Source: Stercorarius parasiticus | Taxonomy: Eukaryota; Chordata; Aves; Charadriiformes; Stercorariidae | Length of the DNA stretch: 64,000 bases | Reading direction: 5' to 3' | Assembly: GCA_013396915.1 (NCBI GenBank) | Contig: VWZL01000826.1 | Location: forward strand, 107,001-171,000 | Part shown: positions 1 through 14,800 of the stretch, piece by piece | How the letters are laid out: every line of letters begins with the position of its first letter | Numbering within the stretch: position 1 is the stretch's first letter | Made by a program: the position numbers and the translations under genes | Notes under the pieces: model-generated | Told to the model about the DNA's origin: nothing | Seen by the model: only the letters and a program-made list of their open reading frames with translations | The model's database searches: none

Positions 1-3000
1 TCTTCTGATTGCAGGAAAATGGAGGTAACTTGCAACGTTTGAGGATAATTAACATGGTATTTTTATAATACTGATACATCAAATGGGACCTTAATGAACC
101 CCGCTGATTCCATTTAGTAAAGCATGCCTCAAAGTTATAATCAAGAGGAAAGCCATTGCCATCTGTTTAAAATACTAAGGAGCACAATTTAAACACAGAA
201 TAGTTATTTCTTTAAACTGTCTATTGCAGGGGTCTGCAAAAGTCATTTTTTTCATGGAAACTAATTGTACAGTATTTAAATTTGAACCTTTTATTACATA
301 TATGCAAACAGTGTCTTCCTAAAATGTACAGGGCCCTCTTAATTAAATGTTGACAACCTCAGATATAAGTAATGTTTGTTAATGTTAATTTTCCAAACAT
401 GCTGTGCAGTTGATACAGAAGCAACGCAGGCAGATTTTACTCTGTTCTAATGAACACAGTATTTCGTGCACAGTACTTGAAGAACACGCTCTTCAAAACA
501 CGCCCCCCTCCCCCCAAAAAAGAACTGTCCTCTTTGCAAAATGAAAAATAAAGGCATATGTTGTTCATTTGTTGGTTACTAAGAAAGGCAAACAAGTTAA
601 CATTTACACATGACCAGTTGCTCACAAAATGTTCCATCTGCTACAAAGAAGGTCGAAGTTCATCTTTCTTATGTTTAGAATTGCTCTACTGTTCCTAGGT
701 AACCTGTAGTCAAAACCCATGTGACTAAGATATCAGATCCTGACTTCATCATGAAAGAAAAGTCCTTAGTGTGAAAAAACAGCAGTGAAACACAGAAGAT
801 CAGACCACTTGCTTCATTTTCACTCCCCTGTAAATTTTAAAAGTTCGTGATTAAGTATTGACTGAGCCATGAAACTTGTGGGTTTTTAAAATCAAAAATA
901 TTAGTACACCCGACCTGTTAAAGATTCGGTATTTTGCTTTTTCTTGTATAAATATACTCTCCTGCATATGTGACTACAAAAAAGGAAATGTCATCACTCT
1001 GTTAAATGTCAACAATTTACTAAAAAAGAACATGGTACAAAGCCCAAAAATTAAGTCACGGCAATTCTGAACTTCTGAAACACCATTTCATGCAGCTCAG
1101 CTCTGTGTGGATTCTCATGAAACTAGTAGCATGTTTGCACCCTCATCAGCGCATTTGTTAGTAGTTGTGGGACTACTAACAAATCTCTTCTCAAATGCAT
1201 TGTGTACTTTTATGAAACTTTGTAGTAACTTAATGATTTTGAAACTTCATTGTATTTGAAACAGGCCAAGTCTTACTGGAAAAGACTTTCAAGCAGGCCC
1301 AATTCAGAAATCAACTAAAACCTCAGTAGCGATCACTGGGCCTACATAAATTACAGCAGCATTGATGAACTGCCCAAAAAAGAAACATGGGCATTCTGTT
1401 GTTGCTGTGGGTTTTCTATCCACAAAAGTCTAGAGGGAACATCTGGGAGGAGATGACTACAAGCCAAAGGAAGAATGATCAGCTTTCTAGCAATCTTTGT
1501 CTAGTAGACCCATCTCTGGAGGCCCATTTGAGCCAGAAAAAACTTGTGTTATATGTAAATTGAACCATAGACATCCCTGGGGACTGGGCTTAACCCAGAT
1601 AACTTTCTGATGTGGATACACAGAAACAAAGATATTTTAAGCAACTTTCATATGCCTATACTCAGACTTTCACTATGTGGAAACTATACTACAGCACAGA
1701 TGTTTCTCTACTATGTTTGCTTCTTTCTGTCTTTTTTTAAAAAGGCCGTAAATGTCTTAAAGACGACTTAAGATCTGCTGTTGATAGAAGTGATACAGAT
1801 TCTGTATGAACTCATGGACAAATAAAGGTAGAATCTGGAAATACATGGAATAAATCTTGACCTGAATGTGAAAGTTTACTAAACCTAAGTAAACACTGTC
1901 CAAGCATAGGAAGGATGTTTGTTTGCAAAAATCACGAGACGTTGAATTGCATTCTACATTGAGCACCTTGGGGTTAATTTTAGAAAGTTTTGAGTACTCT
2001 ATATCACCATCTGCTCCAATTAGACGTGTGAATGTTAGTACTTTAAGGCATTTACCTTTATAGACAAGGTAAGGAAGCCCTCCAGCTTGTGATCCATTTC
2101 CCCAGTAATCAAGAATTATTCAGGTTCTTTGACATTATCTTTTCATTCACCACTGCCTTTATCTGTATGAACTTTGGCAAGTTTCTTTTCAAATCCGTTT
2201 CTATTTAAGGTAACAAATCTAGCAAATTCTGATGTTGTCCTTTTAATAATACAAATAATACCCTCCTAAGAAGGATATCTGATCCAAAAGGTCACATTAT
2301 CTATACGTTATTGGATATACTGGATCATTGCATTTTGTTTCCTTCACTGCTAAAGGGTAAAGAATCAGAAAATACTCGTGCAGTAGAATTATAACTCTTT
2401 TAGTTGTGAAAAACTCATGATTTTAGATCTGTCTGAAAGGACGTAGTAGAGTCAGTTTATCGCCTACACCAACCATATGTGGTAGATAGCCAATAAATAA
2501 TATATTGCTCTCAGTTATTTCTGAGCTGAAAGGTCTGTAAGTAGCATGACTACCAACTCTAACATGAATATGAAGAAGCCCCCACTTTGTATAGCTATTG
2601 CTTTCCCATTGCCTAACCAGAACTAATCCAATGTTAAAAGAGTTCTAAAATGTCACTTTTTACCATAAAAAATTACCCTGGATGCAGCCTACAGTAACGG
2701 ACATTGGAGGACTATTAAGTTTTGGAATGTTAATGTACCCTTTTGAGTAGCATCCTATTTGTGCTATTTTTGCTTGCCCAAAGGGTGTTCCTAGGTTTCC
2801 CTGGTCCTTACAAAAGATGTTGGGGACTTAGGCAGTAATGATATGAACGTACACGAGGGACTTGAGCCTCACAGGGCTAGCATGATCATTCCTGCAAGCT
2901 TCCAGAGCTTCAGTCTCTGAAACTGAGCAAAACACCGAGAACTAGGGCTAAAGCCCTCTGTAATAAGCTTTGCTAGGGTCTATGGTCAGGGACAAAACAT

Positions 3001-4671
3001 CCCAGTTAGTACATGGTTCTTGCTTACTGAGAGTTGTTACTCACATAGGGGTTTCTCTGGACTATACAGACATCTAGTTTCCTAAATTGTCTCATTTAAT
3101 AATTAGCAGTTATTGCTCTGCATCTATGAATGCATGTCAGCTAAGATGACTGCAATGCTCTGTTTTGGCATTATCCTTTCTGAATCTGTTTAAGATACAT
3201 TGTCATTGACTATTCTGTGACTACTCTTGTAAAGACTGAAAGATCTCTGGGTTACATCAAAGATGTAACAGACTCATAAAAGAGTTTCTGTGCTGCTGAT
3301 AGTTGACATCCAAGTGTGTCTTGTGTCATTCAGTTGGCTGTTTTCTGCCTTCATGCTTCATCTGGCACAACTCATCCTTATCTACAGAGGTATTCAGAAA
3401 AAGGAGGTGACAGGCAGCCACTGCTGTGAAGAATGAAGACTGTAGTGTTTAATCAGATAGTCCATGGGGTGAGTCTATGCTTGGGTGAGATTTATTGCCG
3501 GCACTGGACACTTAGGAATCTTGCTGGGTCCATGAAACTTCATCTTTGTAGATCTATTTTTTCAGGGGGAATAATGAGAAAATTCTCACTTTGTAAAGAA
3601 ATCATAAAAGCAGATCAATGAGTTGCACCCTTGAATGATATAGCTAAGGTGAATGCATTCAGCTGAAAGACTGAATAACTGACTGAGATAACTCAAGAAG
3701 AAACCTTAGTATCCTTTGAGTATATATGCCCATTTATCAGATTTATTATCCAGATAATTTTTAAATCTTTTATTATGGTGGCTATTATCTCCAGTTCCAG
3801 ACTTAACGGCTGTTCCATGAGCTCCATCTGGAACTCGCTCAGTAATAGGATGGACTTTATGCCACCCAGTTCCTACAGCTGACCTGACTCCACTTTCACT
3901 TATTAGCTGAGACCTCTCACGGAATAATATAACTAGATGTGCAGAAAGAGGTTTGCATTTATTTTAGACTCCTAATAAAACGTCTATACCTAAACTGGAG
4001 AGCCAGTTAAAAGCGGAGCATGCTTGACTTAATTTTAAACAGATTTCTATTTTCAAGTATGCACTGCACTTTACATGTGTACTAATACATTTAAAATGGA
4101 ATAATAAATATCCCATAAACAAACAACAGCAAAACACCCACTGCAACACTAGAACAAAATTTAAAACAGGAATAAGTATATCTTATTTTAATTAACGTTC
4201 AGAGCAGTTTTAAATTTTAAAAGCACTCTTTTTACCAAAACACACATTTACCAAAATGCACATACTGTATACTGTGTGACTATTCCAAAAGCAATGGCAT
4301 TGTGGGTTAGATTCCAGCCTGTATTCGTATATTTATACCTCTTCCCTCCTGTGCCGAACTCGTTTTGGGATCTATGACACCTGTGTGAGTCAGTCCTAGA
4401 GTTTACACAACACTACTTTGTTTTGGTACTATATTATACTACTTCCTGCTCTGTTTCCTGAGTCCACATAAATTTTGTAAACAAACGCTACCTCTTCCAA
4501 GAGGGGAGAGTTTTCCATTTTTTTTCTATTTTCTATGACTCAGTTGCTAACAGCACAACATTAGCAAACAATTCTTTATACCATGAGGAAATATGTAAGT
4601 AGCATGTTGGGAAAATAAAACAGATTTAATTATTTCAGTGCAAATTTCGAAGGGATTATAAAAGAAGTGAG
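1..4671. other. Noncoding, AT-rich; no gene seen
   Basis: Only short open frames of 60-70 codons, with stop-rich flanks and no convincing splice-site pairs. A 13-bp perfect hairpin at 1153-1184 is the only structure. The window's first bases resemble an acceptor followed ten bases later by a GT, which is too little for an exon call. Confidence 0.6.
1153..1184. repeat. Perfect inverted repeat, 13-bp stem with 6-base loop
   Basis: ATTTGTTAGTAGT, then TGTGGG, then ACTACTAACAAAT. The arms are exact complements and pairing stops abruptly on both sides. No gene or repeat was recognised around it. Confidence 0.95.
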
Positions 4672-5800
4672 TTGAACATATTACAAATACCACGGCAGAG
4701 TCTTAAACTACAGAAAGCAAAAATCCTTTATTTTTACATAACACTTATCAAAAAAGATGGACTGCAGCCATCAACACTGCCAGAACTGTCAATAATTAAC
4801 AGATTTGAAAATACAAGTAGTTTCTGCCAATCACACATATTTGGCAAAGGTGGCAGCCACACATTTGGTAGTTGCATGTTACCTGTCTACTACATCTTCA
4901 CTCACTGCTCCACTTTGGCCAGAAAAGGTAGCTTTGAACTCAGCATGCTAATGCCATGGATGAAGGGCAAGTCAGAGCATCCAGATGAGCAGGACAACGT
5001 GCATTCCTGTCAAAAGTTTCAGAAGACTTCTTATACCACCTCCTTTCCTTCCCTCCATTACACTGATATTGCTGTCAGCACATTGGTGGGAATGTGGACA
5101 ACAAATGAGAACATTCCCTTTTGGGAAAGAAAAACACAGACAATTTCCTTAACTAAATATTTATAAGCCCACTGCGCCTTCCCCATAAATGGAGACTAAC
5201 CAATATTTCATCAATCTGCCCACGCAAAGTGTGGCCAACTCTCCAGTTAGACATTGCCTCAGTTTGAAAACCTCCGAAAGAAAAGTGTGCCATCTCTGAA
5301 ATACAATTACTTTGAGCCTGCAGTTTCATTTCTGAATTTCAGACGAGAGAAGTTCAATCAGAAAAAAAATTACTCTATCTCCAGTGGCAGAATTATAAAA
5401 GCAGACTGAAAATAATGTATACTCCATTCCCCAGAGGGATGTGAAGGGGGTCTACAAGGCCTATAGCTTCCACTGGGAAGAGTAACATAGCTGTGGGGGT
5501 TGAACAAGTTGCCCTGTTGCGATCCTGGGACATGCTCCCCAGTCCTGGATCTGCCAGGCTGATGCACAGGGGTGACCTGGTCTAATGAAGAAGACAGCAA
5601 GAGAGCCATTGTCAGATCCCTGGGAATGAGACCTGAACAGCCACTGGTTAGAGTTATTTGCAGCATTGTTGCATCCATCTCCATGTCCCACACCTTGTCA
5701 AAGTGCACTCTCATTACAAAAGGTAAAAGGTACCACTCTATGTTCTTTTTCACCATACTCTCGTGTCTATTTACAGTGGGTGAATCACTCTAAATAACAG
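4672..5800. other. Interval with two long unassigned open frames, one per strand
   Basis: A 164-codon plus frame (4672-5166, opened by TTG) and a 128-codon minus frame (5370-5756, overlapped by a 75-codon frame in another register) sit side by side in slightly G+C-richer sequence. Neither translation shows a domain I know. On the minus strand an AATAAA lies near 4713-4718, so a 3' UTR of a leftward transcript is one reading; chance is another. I do not call a gene. Confidence 0.35.
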
Positions 5801-8800
5801 CTTTTTTTTTACTTCATATTTACACATATCACGTAGCTGGACAACAGAAATAATGCTTAGAAAGCATTACTGGAGATTCAGTTTCATAACCTGAAGAAGA
5901 AAAGCACTCACTTTGCATCTGCAACTACGCTGATATAGAAATTGTTTTAAAATGTAAAACCGAGAATTTTGAAGAACTAGTCACTTGAAGTCTGAGCATT
6001 CCAAAATAAACAGATAAAAGTGTCATTGCAAAAAGAAATCACAGCTTGACAGCATGGAGAAAAGAAATTTAAGTGCTTGCAGCAATACGTTGAATGAAGA
6101 ACACAAATATCTCACAAATGACACTTCTTTCTTGCCCAGTTCAGGAACAGCCAACAGGTTAAGGTCTAAAGCAAATCCAAAATCATGTTTTCTCTAGTGT
6201 GTTATGGTAACTAGCAATCCTACTGTAGAAATCTGAGCTTTTTTTTCAGAAATATAGCCTGATAGAAGTATTATAGTCATTTTTGCTAATCAGTTAAAAA
6301 GTAATAAATGTACAAGAGCACACTTAAGAAGTACTTTCATCCATAAAATTTTAGAAAATAAAATGTAAAATGAAGGCCTAAAGTTATTTTGTTAAAAAAG
6401 CTTCCGCAATATATCCACTACAGAGACAACAAAAAGAAAAATCATGAACATTTTTCAAACATCCCTGGAAACCTGAGCTTTGAATTAGAACATAACGTGG
6501 TTCAAGATCAGGTTTAATATTCTGGGGAAAAAAAAACAACTCTATTTTTGTTAGTGGTGTTTTTCCATAGCTCGTTACTTCATTGTATCTTTCACCTTCA
6601 ATCTGTACTAAATTATTATTCAATGACTTAGAAAAGAACCTTATTTAAGGGGGAACATAGTCTATGTGTTTGTTATGTTTCAAAACTTCCACTGCTATTT
6701 AAATCAATTAGTTTAGGATTAGAAACTGGGACAGTCAAAACTTACTGCAAATGCTTGGAGTTTCTTGGATATTGACTCTCACAACATATTTCTTTGCTAT
6801 AAGATCACCTGTGAAAGGATTTCTGCACCCGCAGGAATTCATCATTTTTGGAGGAAGAGGCAGCCAGTGAGGAAAGCCAGGAACAATGTGTCTGGTACTT
6901 GATGAAGCTGAATGAAGACATGCCAGTGAACGAGAATGCATTATAAATCTACTGGGCCAAATATAGCATGGATATGGAACAGCTGGCTATGTCTGCCATT
7001 CCTGCTCATATTCTGCTATATCCACTGACATCTAAGTCCGTACTAGTTATTACATGTTGAAGTTTGAAGAATCCATCCATCACTTCTATAAGCTTTCTGA
7101 GTATTACTCTCAGCATATGGCACTTCTGTGCACGGACGGATCCAGTTCTGCAGCCTATATTAAGGTTAATGATCACAAGTAATATCCCTGGACTTCACTG
7201 TGATCTCATGCAACTTTAATTCCACTGATGAAGAGAATTCCCCTGATTTACAAAACTGTGAAGGACATCAGGACCCTTGTTTTTAGTGACCTCAGTCACA
7301 CAGGGACTACTTGACAAGAAGCTGTTTATGTCATTGTAAACTTTAATATACTGAAATATTAAATTGAAGATGAACACATTATGTGCAGTATTTACCAAGA
7401 AAACTAAAGAACCGCTAACCAGTGAAAACAACAACATACATTTTTTTCTGCTCAAAAAAAATCTGACCTCAGGTCCTCTACAGAATTTTTGTTGGTTGGT
7501 TGGGTTTTTTTGTTTTTTGAAAAATCCCTCTGCTTAAATCATGAACTGGTTAAAAAGAAGGTAACTCTGGGGGATACAAGGCAATCTAAACAACGGTTAA
7601 AGTTTTAACTTCAGAAATGCAAAGCTTCTTAAAGCATACTCAGGAAAACAAGCTGTATGCACTGATAAAATTGTATGTACTGAAAATTCCCCAGTATCTA
7701 CACTTTGCTACGAAGTATAGGTATTGTTATGTTAAACAGAAAAATATTTTTTAGTAATTCAGTGAAATCCTATTTCCCCGCAACTCTTTCAAGATGGGTA
7801 ATATTACTGAAGTGTAGTAGTATTTTCACAATGCATGATTACAGAACTCATTAATAAGAAAAACTAAATAAACAGAAGAACCTGGTAACAAACTGCAGAC
7901 ATATCCATCTCCAGGTCAGCAGTCCTGAAAGGTTAACAGATGAAAGGGAAGTTTTTCTGTGAAGTGACAGGAGAATAAGAGGCTTTTGCCCCCATTAGCG
8001 CCGGCCAGCACGAGCTCTCGTATCAAAGCCAGCGTTGTGCAACTGTGTAGCTCACACCATTAAAGTGGTACCAGGCCCCCCAGTAAGATCACTGTAGCAT
8101 CCCAAGCTAGACCTCAGCCGTGGCTCTTCTCCCGTTTCACAGTGCAGAAACACGTGTTAAATACAGACTGTCCAAAAAAGCTCTTTGCAGAGACAGACCA
8201 CAAAGCGGCAGAAACACTCGTCCTCAACAGCATCTGTCACCTGCCCTAAACGCATGTCAAGCAGCAGTTGGTCAAGGAGCTGAATTATGATCTAGACCTT
8301 TGCAGAGATCCTCCAGAGCCACCACGCCACTGGAAGAAACGTGTTGATGTTATCTGTTTCTGCCTGTGGTCATGAATTTAGCACATAAGTAGCAAGACTA
8401 AATTTCCATTTCTCTCAATGTGGTATTTTTCACAAGCCCTAAATTTACTTCATCAGAAACGCTGAACTGATGGAAGATTTGAACACAAGGGTGAAATAAC
8501 GAAGATTATACACACGTGGAAAGACCACAGTAAGCACATGTTGCTGTTTAACATCTCCTCTGAGCCACAGTGTCCCTGTGAGGATTTGAGTATTAGATAC
8601 ATTTATATAGAGGACATAGAACATCAAAATGTCTCATATTATTTAAGTTGAAGAAAATTAAATGTTTACTATTAAATTAGGAAAACTGGTATTTCTTCTG
8701 CAGTGCTAATTTTCAAACGAGAATCAGTCTTATCTGTTGCCTTCGTGATACTGAAATAGTTAATTGATTAGTCAAATGTTAACAATTGTTACTGGGGCTG

Positions 8801-11800
8801 TGCCATGAGATTATGTACTCACACTGAGAATCAATGGTAATTAAGTAGCTGATCAATGCAGGCACATTTTCAATGTGTACAAAGCTCCAAAATACCAGTC
8901 CAGTTGCTAAAACTAAACAAGAGGAGAACTCTTCACTAAAGGTGAGTTTTCTTCACTGAAAACTCTTTTCTCTTCAGCGTAATGCTCAAAAAATGTATCC
9001 TTCTCCCTTTTTGACACGGAGTAGAGAACTCCATGACATTGACAATGTGTTTGGATTTAAGAACAAAAACCTCTATTAGACATTGTACCCTATCGTAGAA
9101 AAAATCTGAGTAAAATGACCAAAGCAAACTGGTATCCAAGCAATCCTGGCGCTGTCTGAAAAAAGCAGGGAAATAGAACCTACTCAGTTGACAGTGTCTT
9201 CAATCTACACTGCAGAGGTTACATTGAAACATTTCTGATGTACTTTCCACAACAGTTTTAGAACACTTAGAAAAATTATTTCTAATATGATTCCTATTAG
9301 AACTCTCATTTCATACACTGAACTGCTCTGCCTAGTCATGAACAAGTCATTAATGTGTAGTACTGCCTCAATTTTACATGTACATGCATGGACACGTACA
9401 AACGTTTTCACGTACAAAAACACAAAGGTGCACTGAATTGACGACAAAATGAGATGTAGCTCTTTAAATCAAGAAACTTATGTTACAATTTTTAAACCTT
9501 ACTCTTATTTCTAAATATTTTACAATTGGTTTTCTTTGCAATAATTCCCCCCCCTTCACTATTAAATTCTGTCAAAATATTTACAAAAACCAAAGAGGCT
9601 TTCAGAATTTTCCACACTTACAGTGACACTTAATGTAACTTTCCCAACTTACAGTTAATACAGTCATAACAAAAAATATTATATAGGTATAAGGGAGCCC
9701 TCAGTGAATCTGAAAGTTTTATATATATATATATATTTTTGTATGATGTGAACATTCCATAACCTGTTCCAAGAAGGATGTCAACCTTTCAAAATAAAAT
9801 CTATATCCGTTGTTTAAATCTAAAATGAAATGTTATATAGCACCTAACAACTGATATTCTATCTCAGTTTTCTTTCTATTTCATCATCGCAGAAAATAAA
9901 TTTTCTTTTTTACATGCTTACATGAAAAACTTGAAATAGACAGAAAAGGACAGCTTTAGCAAAAGTTTCAGAGAAACTCTAGGAATTAAAATGTTTCCTA
10001 CCTACCTTTGCCACATGACCTGAATTCTACATTTTATATCCCATGAAAATATATTAAACATAACACTGCAATAACCAACATTTTTCCTTTTCAAGTAACT
10101 GTACCGAATATTTTACAAGTGCTTCCTCCACTGAGTATAATGTAAGATATTTCTGCACAGAATGTATGTGTAAGGAATGTGTTTGTGTATGCACAAATAC
10201 AGTATTTCCCTATAAAGATGAATATTTTTCTGAACAAAGAGCAAACAAGATTTTAATGATGCAAGTTTTGCTCTTGCTGCATACACAGAACTGCTATTGA
10301 TGTTAGAAAAAAAAACACAACACAGGGAAGCCTTGAAGAAAAATGCTTTGTAGACTGAAGAGGATTTATCCACAGTGTTTAAATTAAAGCACATAATACT
10401 CTGATACTGAGTAACATTAATTCTACTGAAATGTAGACTCAATAATATTCAATCACGTACTCTCCATATAAACTGGGGCAATCGCCTGTTCCTCCCCATT
10501 TCTTAATATGTTTGATTAATAAAGATAACAAGGCATCTTTTGTCTGAAAGCCCCCTTCATTAGGATAACAAACAGGACAAAAACTGATGAAGCACATGGT
10601 ATAGGTTTGCACACACTCGAAAATAACCATTCTCTCAGCCTTGCTGCACTGCCTGCAGAATCTCAGCAGGTTTGTCTAGGAAATATATTGGCCTGTCCTG
10701 ACTAGAAAAAATATAAACCATAATTTTGGCTGTTGTTTTCATTCCTTTTATACTGACCAATAACTCAAGTTTTCTTATATCTGGCAATGCAGCCTTTATA
10801 ACATGGTTTGCTTTGTACTGGCATTTTTAGACCATTTTTTCTTTAACTGTCATGTATCTCAAACAGCTTTAAAGAATGAATTACTGTGTTCGAACAAGCA
10901 CTTCCTCAGTACGATATGAAGCACATGGATCAATCTGTAGGTAGTAATAAGAGAAGGAACATGATTGTTTGTATTTGTGGATTAACCTTTGGAGTTTTCA
11001 GATATGGAACTCAACAACCACCAACCGAAAGAAAACCCCAGCGTAATGGCTTATATGAAGGATAAAATCTGTAACAACACAACATCACCTTATCTGAGAC
11101 CTCTCTAACTCAAGTTTTAAGAGCATGATGTAGGTCCCAAGCATACAGTCTTTACTCACATGCATGAGAAGTGTTTCTGCAGGTCCAAACTTCTAAATGT
11201 TCCCAGAGACAGAGTAACAAATGATCTTGGGCTCAGCTATAAGAAATGCTATAAGCCAACAACCACTGCTTTTGTTCATTTTCTGAGTTACTGAGTCTTA
11301 CGGGGAGAACCCTGAAAGACCAGCTCCAGCATTTTTAATCTTCTGTCTCTTACTTTGTACATTATTTCTTTATCCTCCTTTGAAATGGGAGTATACAAAA
11401 TAAAAACTCTATTTCCAAAGTCTTTGGGTTATTAGAACATTGCGTAATAGCCTATTCATCATGATTACGGACGAAAGTATTGAAAAGAACGTGAAAAAAA
11501 AGTAGATAAAAATATAAAGACTTTCACAGATATGCCAGTGTTATTCTAAACTGAGTATTCAGAAAGCTTATTTTAATAATTAATCAAATAGCTGTATTAT
11601 AATAGCAATAAATGATTTAAGATGTAATTAACTCAATTATAAACATTTCTTAGGAATACATAAAAGACTGAAATTCATTAGCATATAAAAACCATTACAA
11701 GTTTTGGTCTATAAATACACTCAAACAAGACTTTTAACTGCTGAAACCAAAATGCACAATATCATCCAGGATTCATGAAAGCTAATACAATGATATCAGG

Positions 11801-14800
11801 ATATTCCTTCAATTTCACATAGTCTTGTTTCCCGACTAGAAATCTTATCGTTATAGCTCATATAATTCCTGCTTTGATATACTATGAGCTATTTTCAGTC
11901 TCAAGTTATCTCAAAAAGCCCAGCTACCACTGTCTCAGATAATATTTCTGTTGACTTCAAAGTTTCTCTGGTTTACATAGTGCAACTCAGGCAAGTATAA
12001 GATCAACATATTGATTACAAAGTTTTATCGCCTAAAACTAAAGTTAATTAACTTCTTTATGCTAAGTGGAGGCCACTGCAAGACTTATTGTTCCAGTAAA
12101 AGGCCTCAGTAATATTTTCAGAAGAGGGACGGGAGGAAGAGACTTGTTTCTAAGAAAAGATTAAAAAAAAGTAGTAAGAGAGGCACGTTAAAAATGGAAG
12201 AGGCACCATGACCACAAAACCAAAAAATAGTTTCAAAAATATAATAGCACAAGAAAAAGAGCAATGTTGGACTGTGCACAGCGAATGAAAGGCATAATGA
12301 AAACTGCTCACTCACACCGTATTTTATTTTAAAAACATATGGAGTTCAGGTTTTCAGTCAGTTAGTACTGAATGCTGTAAATGGCTTTAACTTTTTCTAA
12401 AAAATAGCATCCGTGGCATTGCTCTCTAAGACAAGAATTACGTGCAACATGACGTATTAAGTATAAGCATGAGAATTTTACTGTTACCAGTTGTGCTATC
12501 TAAAAAAAACAACTAACCCAGCTCTGTCCACTGATTACCACTGGCAGCAGGCAGCTTGCCCATACAGGGGGCTGGAGTGGTGCACTTTTAAAATTTCAGT
12601 CTAGGTTTCTGAGCTCAGCTGGAGTCTTTACCCTGACTTCAAAACATTGGTGATACTTCACTTACGTAATTGTCTTCTCCCGTCTACCAGAGTTAGTGAT
12701 TCCACACGTAAGACATCTCGCACCTCAACGTATTAGCATATACTTCATGAAAAAGCATTGTGTCTTTTAAAAATATGCATAATTATAGTAGCAAATGGAG
12801 TGAGTAGACCTACGGCGATCAACACCCCTGTTCATCACAAAATGTAAATACACACCAGAGACGTTGTTATTCTTTTTTCCAAGTTTACCAAGTATTTTTT
12901 ATGGATTTGACATCTGCTGCAATTTATGACTACTGAATTCAAATTAAGGCCTGTCTCTGCATATGGAGGGTAGTGTACAGCTGTGAGATGCCCAGGAAAG
13001 AAATACTTCCTCAAGAATCACAGCTCCTTTCTGCTTCTGCCACAGTTTGAGAGTGGCACAGAAATGAGCGAGAGGCAGACTTGAACTTTTTATGCTGTCC
13101 TTCCCCGCAGTGGGGCAGTTCTGGTTCCCTCCAACAGGATCGGGGGGCACAGTGGCTCCTGTAAGCTTGCTTTCACATACTTCAATGGCTTTCCCATACA
13201 CTCTCATGCAATGGATAAACGCGCGTATGTGACCTGCTTCTTTTAGTCATGCAGTGAAAAGGGAGGGAATATACTGCATCTCTTTCTTCTTCCATGCATT
13301 GCCAATTTGCTCCCAAGGGAAAACATCCTTCTTCACGCTATAGAATATCCCAAAGTGAGGTATCATGTGAACAAAAAAGTAGGCAAAAACCAACAAAGGT
13401 AAACAAAATGCCTCAAATTAAATTAAACTGAAGAACTACTCACTGCAAATTACCTATATATGTGAAGATGTATTTAGGGTACATAGAATTAAATTAGTGT
13501 GAGAAATTTTTAGAAACTTAAGCAGAGGAAGAAAACAGAAGCTGAATTACATATAATCATACCCTCATGTCATCTTTAAGAGCATGTCAAATTAGAATGC
13601 TTAAGAAAACGCAGGAAATCTAAATGTGGTCCCTGATGGGCTGAACCTGGGCTCCATTTCAAAGAACTTTTTCTCTAGTTGTCCGCTGCCCCTTTTAAAC
13701 CTGATAATGGAGACTCAGGTCTGGTCAGCTTCAGGCTGGCATTTGTCTTTGATGACTAATTTCTTCTGTGTCTGCATATCTCTTCAGGCAGCTAATTTCT
13801 GATAAGGTTTATTCAAAAAGTCTAATATGAAAAAGTAATGTGAAACCAATCTAAATACATTTACCTTTCACAACATTAACTTTCAAATCATACAAACTAA
13901 TCAGGCCTTTGTAATTTGCATAACTTCTCAGGAAAATGCCAGAGCTACATGAAATAATGATTCAAAGGGTGACATTCTTCCTTTTTGTTCCATACTTTGT
14001 CCTTCATTGATGGTTGCCCTGATGGCAGGGTAGTGGATTATGGATGCTCTGCCGCTTGAATTGGTGACTGAATTTAACACCTGAAGGTGATTTGTTTGGG
14101 GCCTCAATCTTAAAACCTCTTCTCCTGCGAGTAGGTTTCAAATAATGTACTAACTAGTGTCTCTGCAAATTAAGGAAACTGCACATATGAGAGAGACAGG
14201 GGCTTGATATTATCTGGGCAAGATACTTTTCAAGTCTTACAGCAGATCCTTGGACTCATATGTGTTTTGTCAAGCTTGAATAATGTGAATGCCTATGAAT
14301 TTTCATATGAATAAGAAATTCATCTATATGAATATGAAAGAGAATTTCATCTTCACTTGAAGACATATTGATCGTTTTAGAAATACAGAATAAAATTTTC
14401 TAAATTCACCAGAACATTGTGATTTAATTTCCTGCTCAACAAAGAAAACCACTGAAACATCACCTCATGCACTTATTACTTAAGCACTGCTAAACTGATA
14501 CCGTCAAAGTATGACTTAACAAAGCTCGTAATCCACAGGCTAAAGCAGACTCCTTCATGTGAATAATTTCAGTAAAGTGAACAGTCCATATTAGCGAGCA
14601 GACAAATTTTAGCTTTGGTACTGCAAACTGTTAGCTTCAAATGTACATGACTGTATCCATGTCTTTATGTGAGATTAGTATACAATACCAACATCGTACA
14701 AGATGTGGCTACAGTTCAGTGGTAGTGCAATGATTCCTACAGGTAATTTCCAGCACTGTTTTTCTTCCCACATAAGGAGCCTGAACTTAAAATGTTCTTT

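Noticed and set aside
1..24. Ten-base exon at the window start (acceptor then GGAG|GTAAC)
   Set aside because: A micro-exon of this size needs transcript evidence; the pattern is common by chance.
6387..6809. Minus-strand laminin-G-like residues (G-F-Q-G-C-L-K-N) and a nearby exon-like piece (D-L-I-A-K-K-Y-V-V-R-V-N)
   Set aside because: Joining the two intervals at their splice sites gives an immediate stop, and a five-residue resemblance is too short to call a laminin-G domain.
10998..11110. Exon-like stretch after GGAGTTTTCAG
   Set aside because: No GT donor before the in-frame stops in any register.
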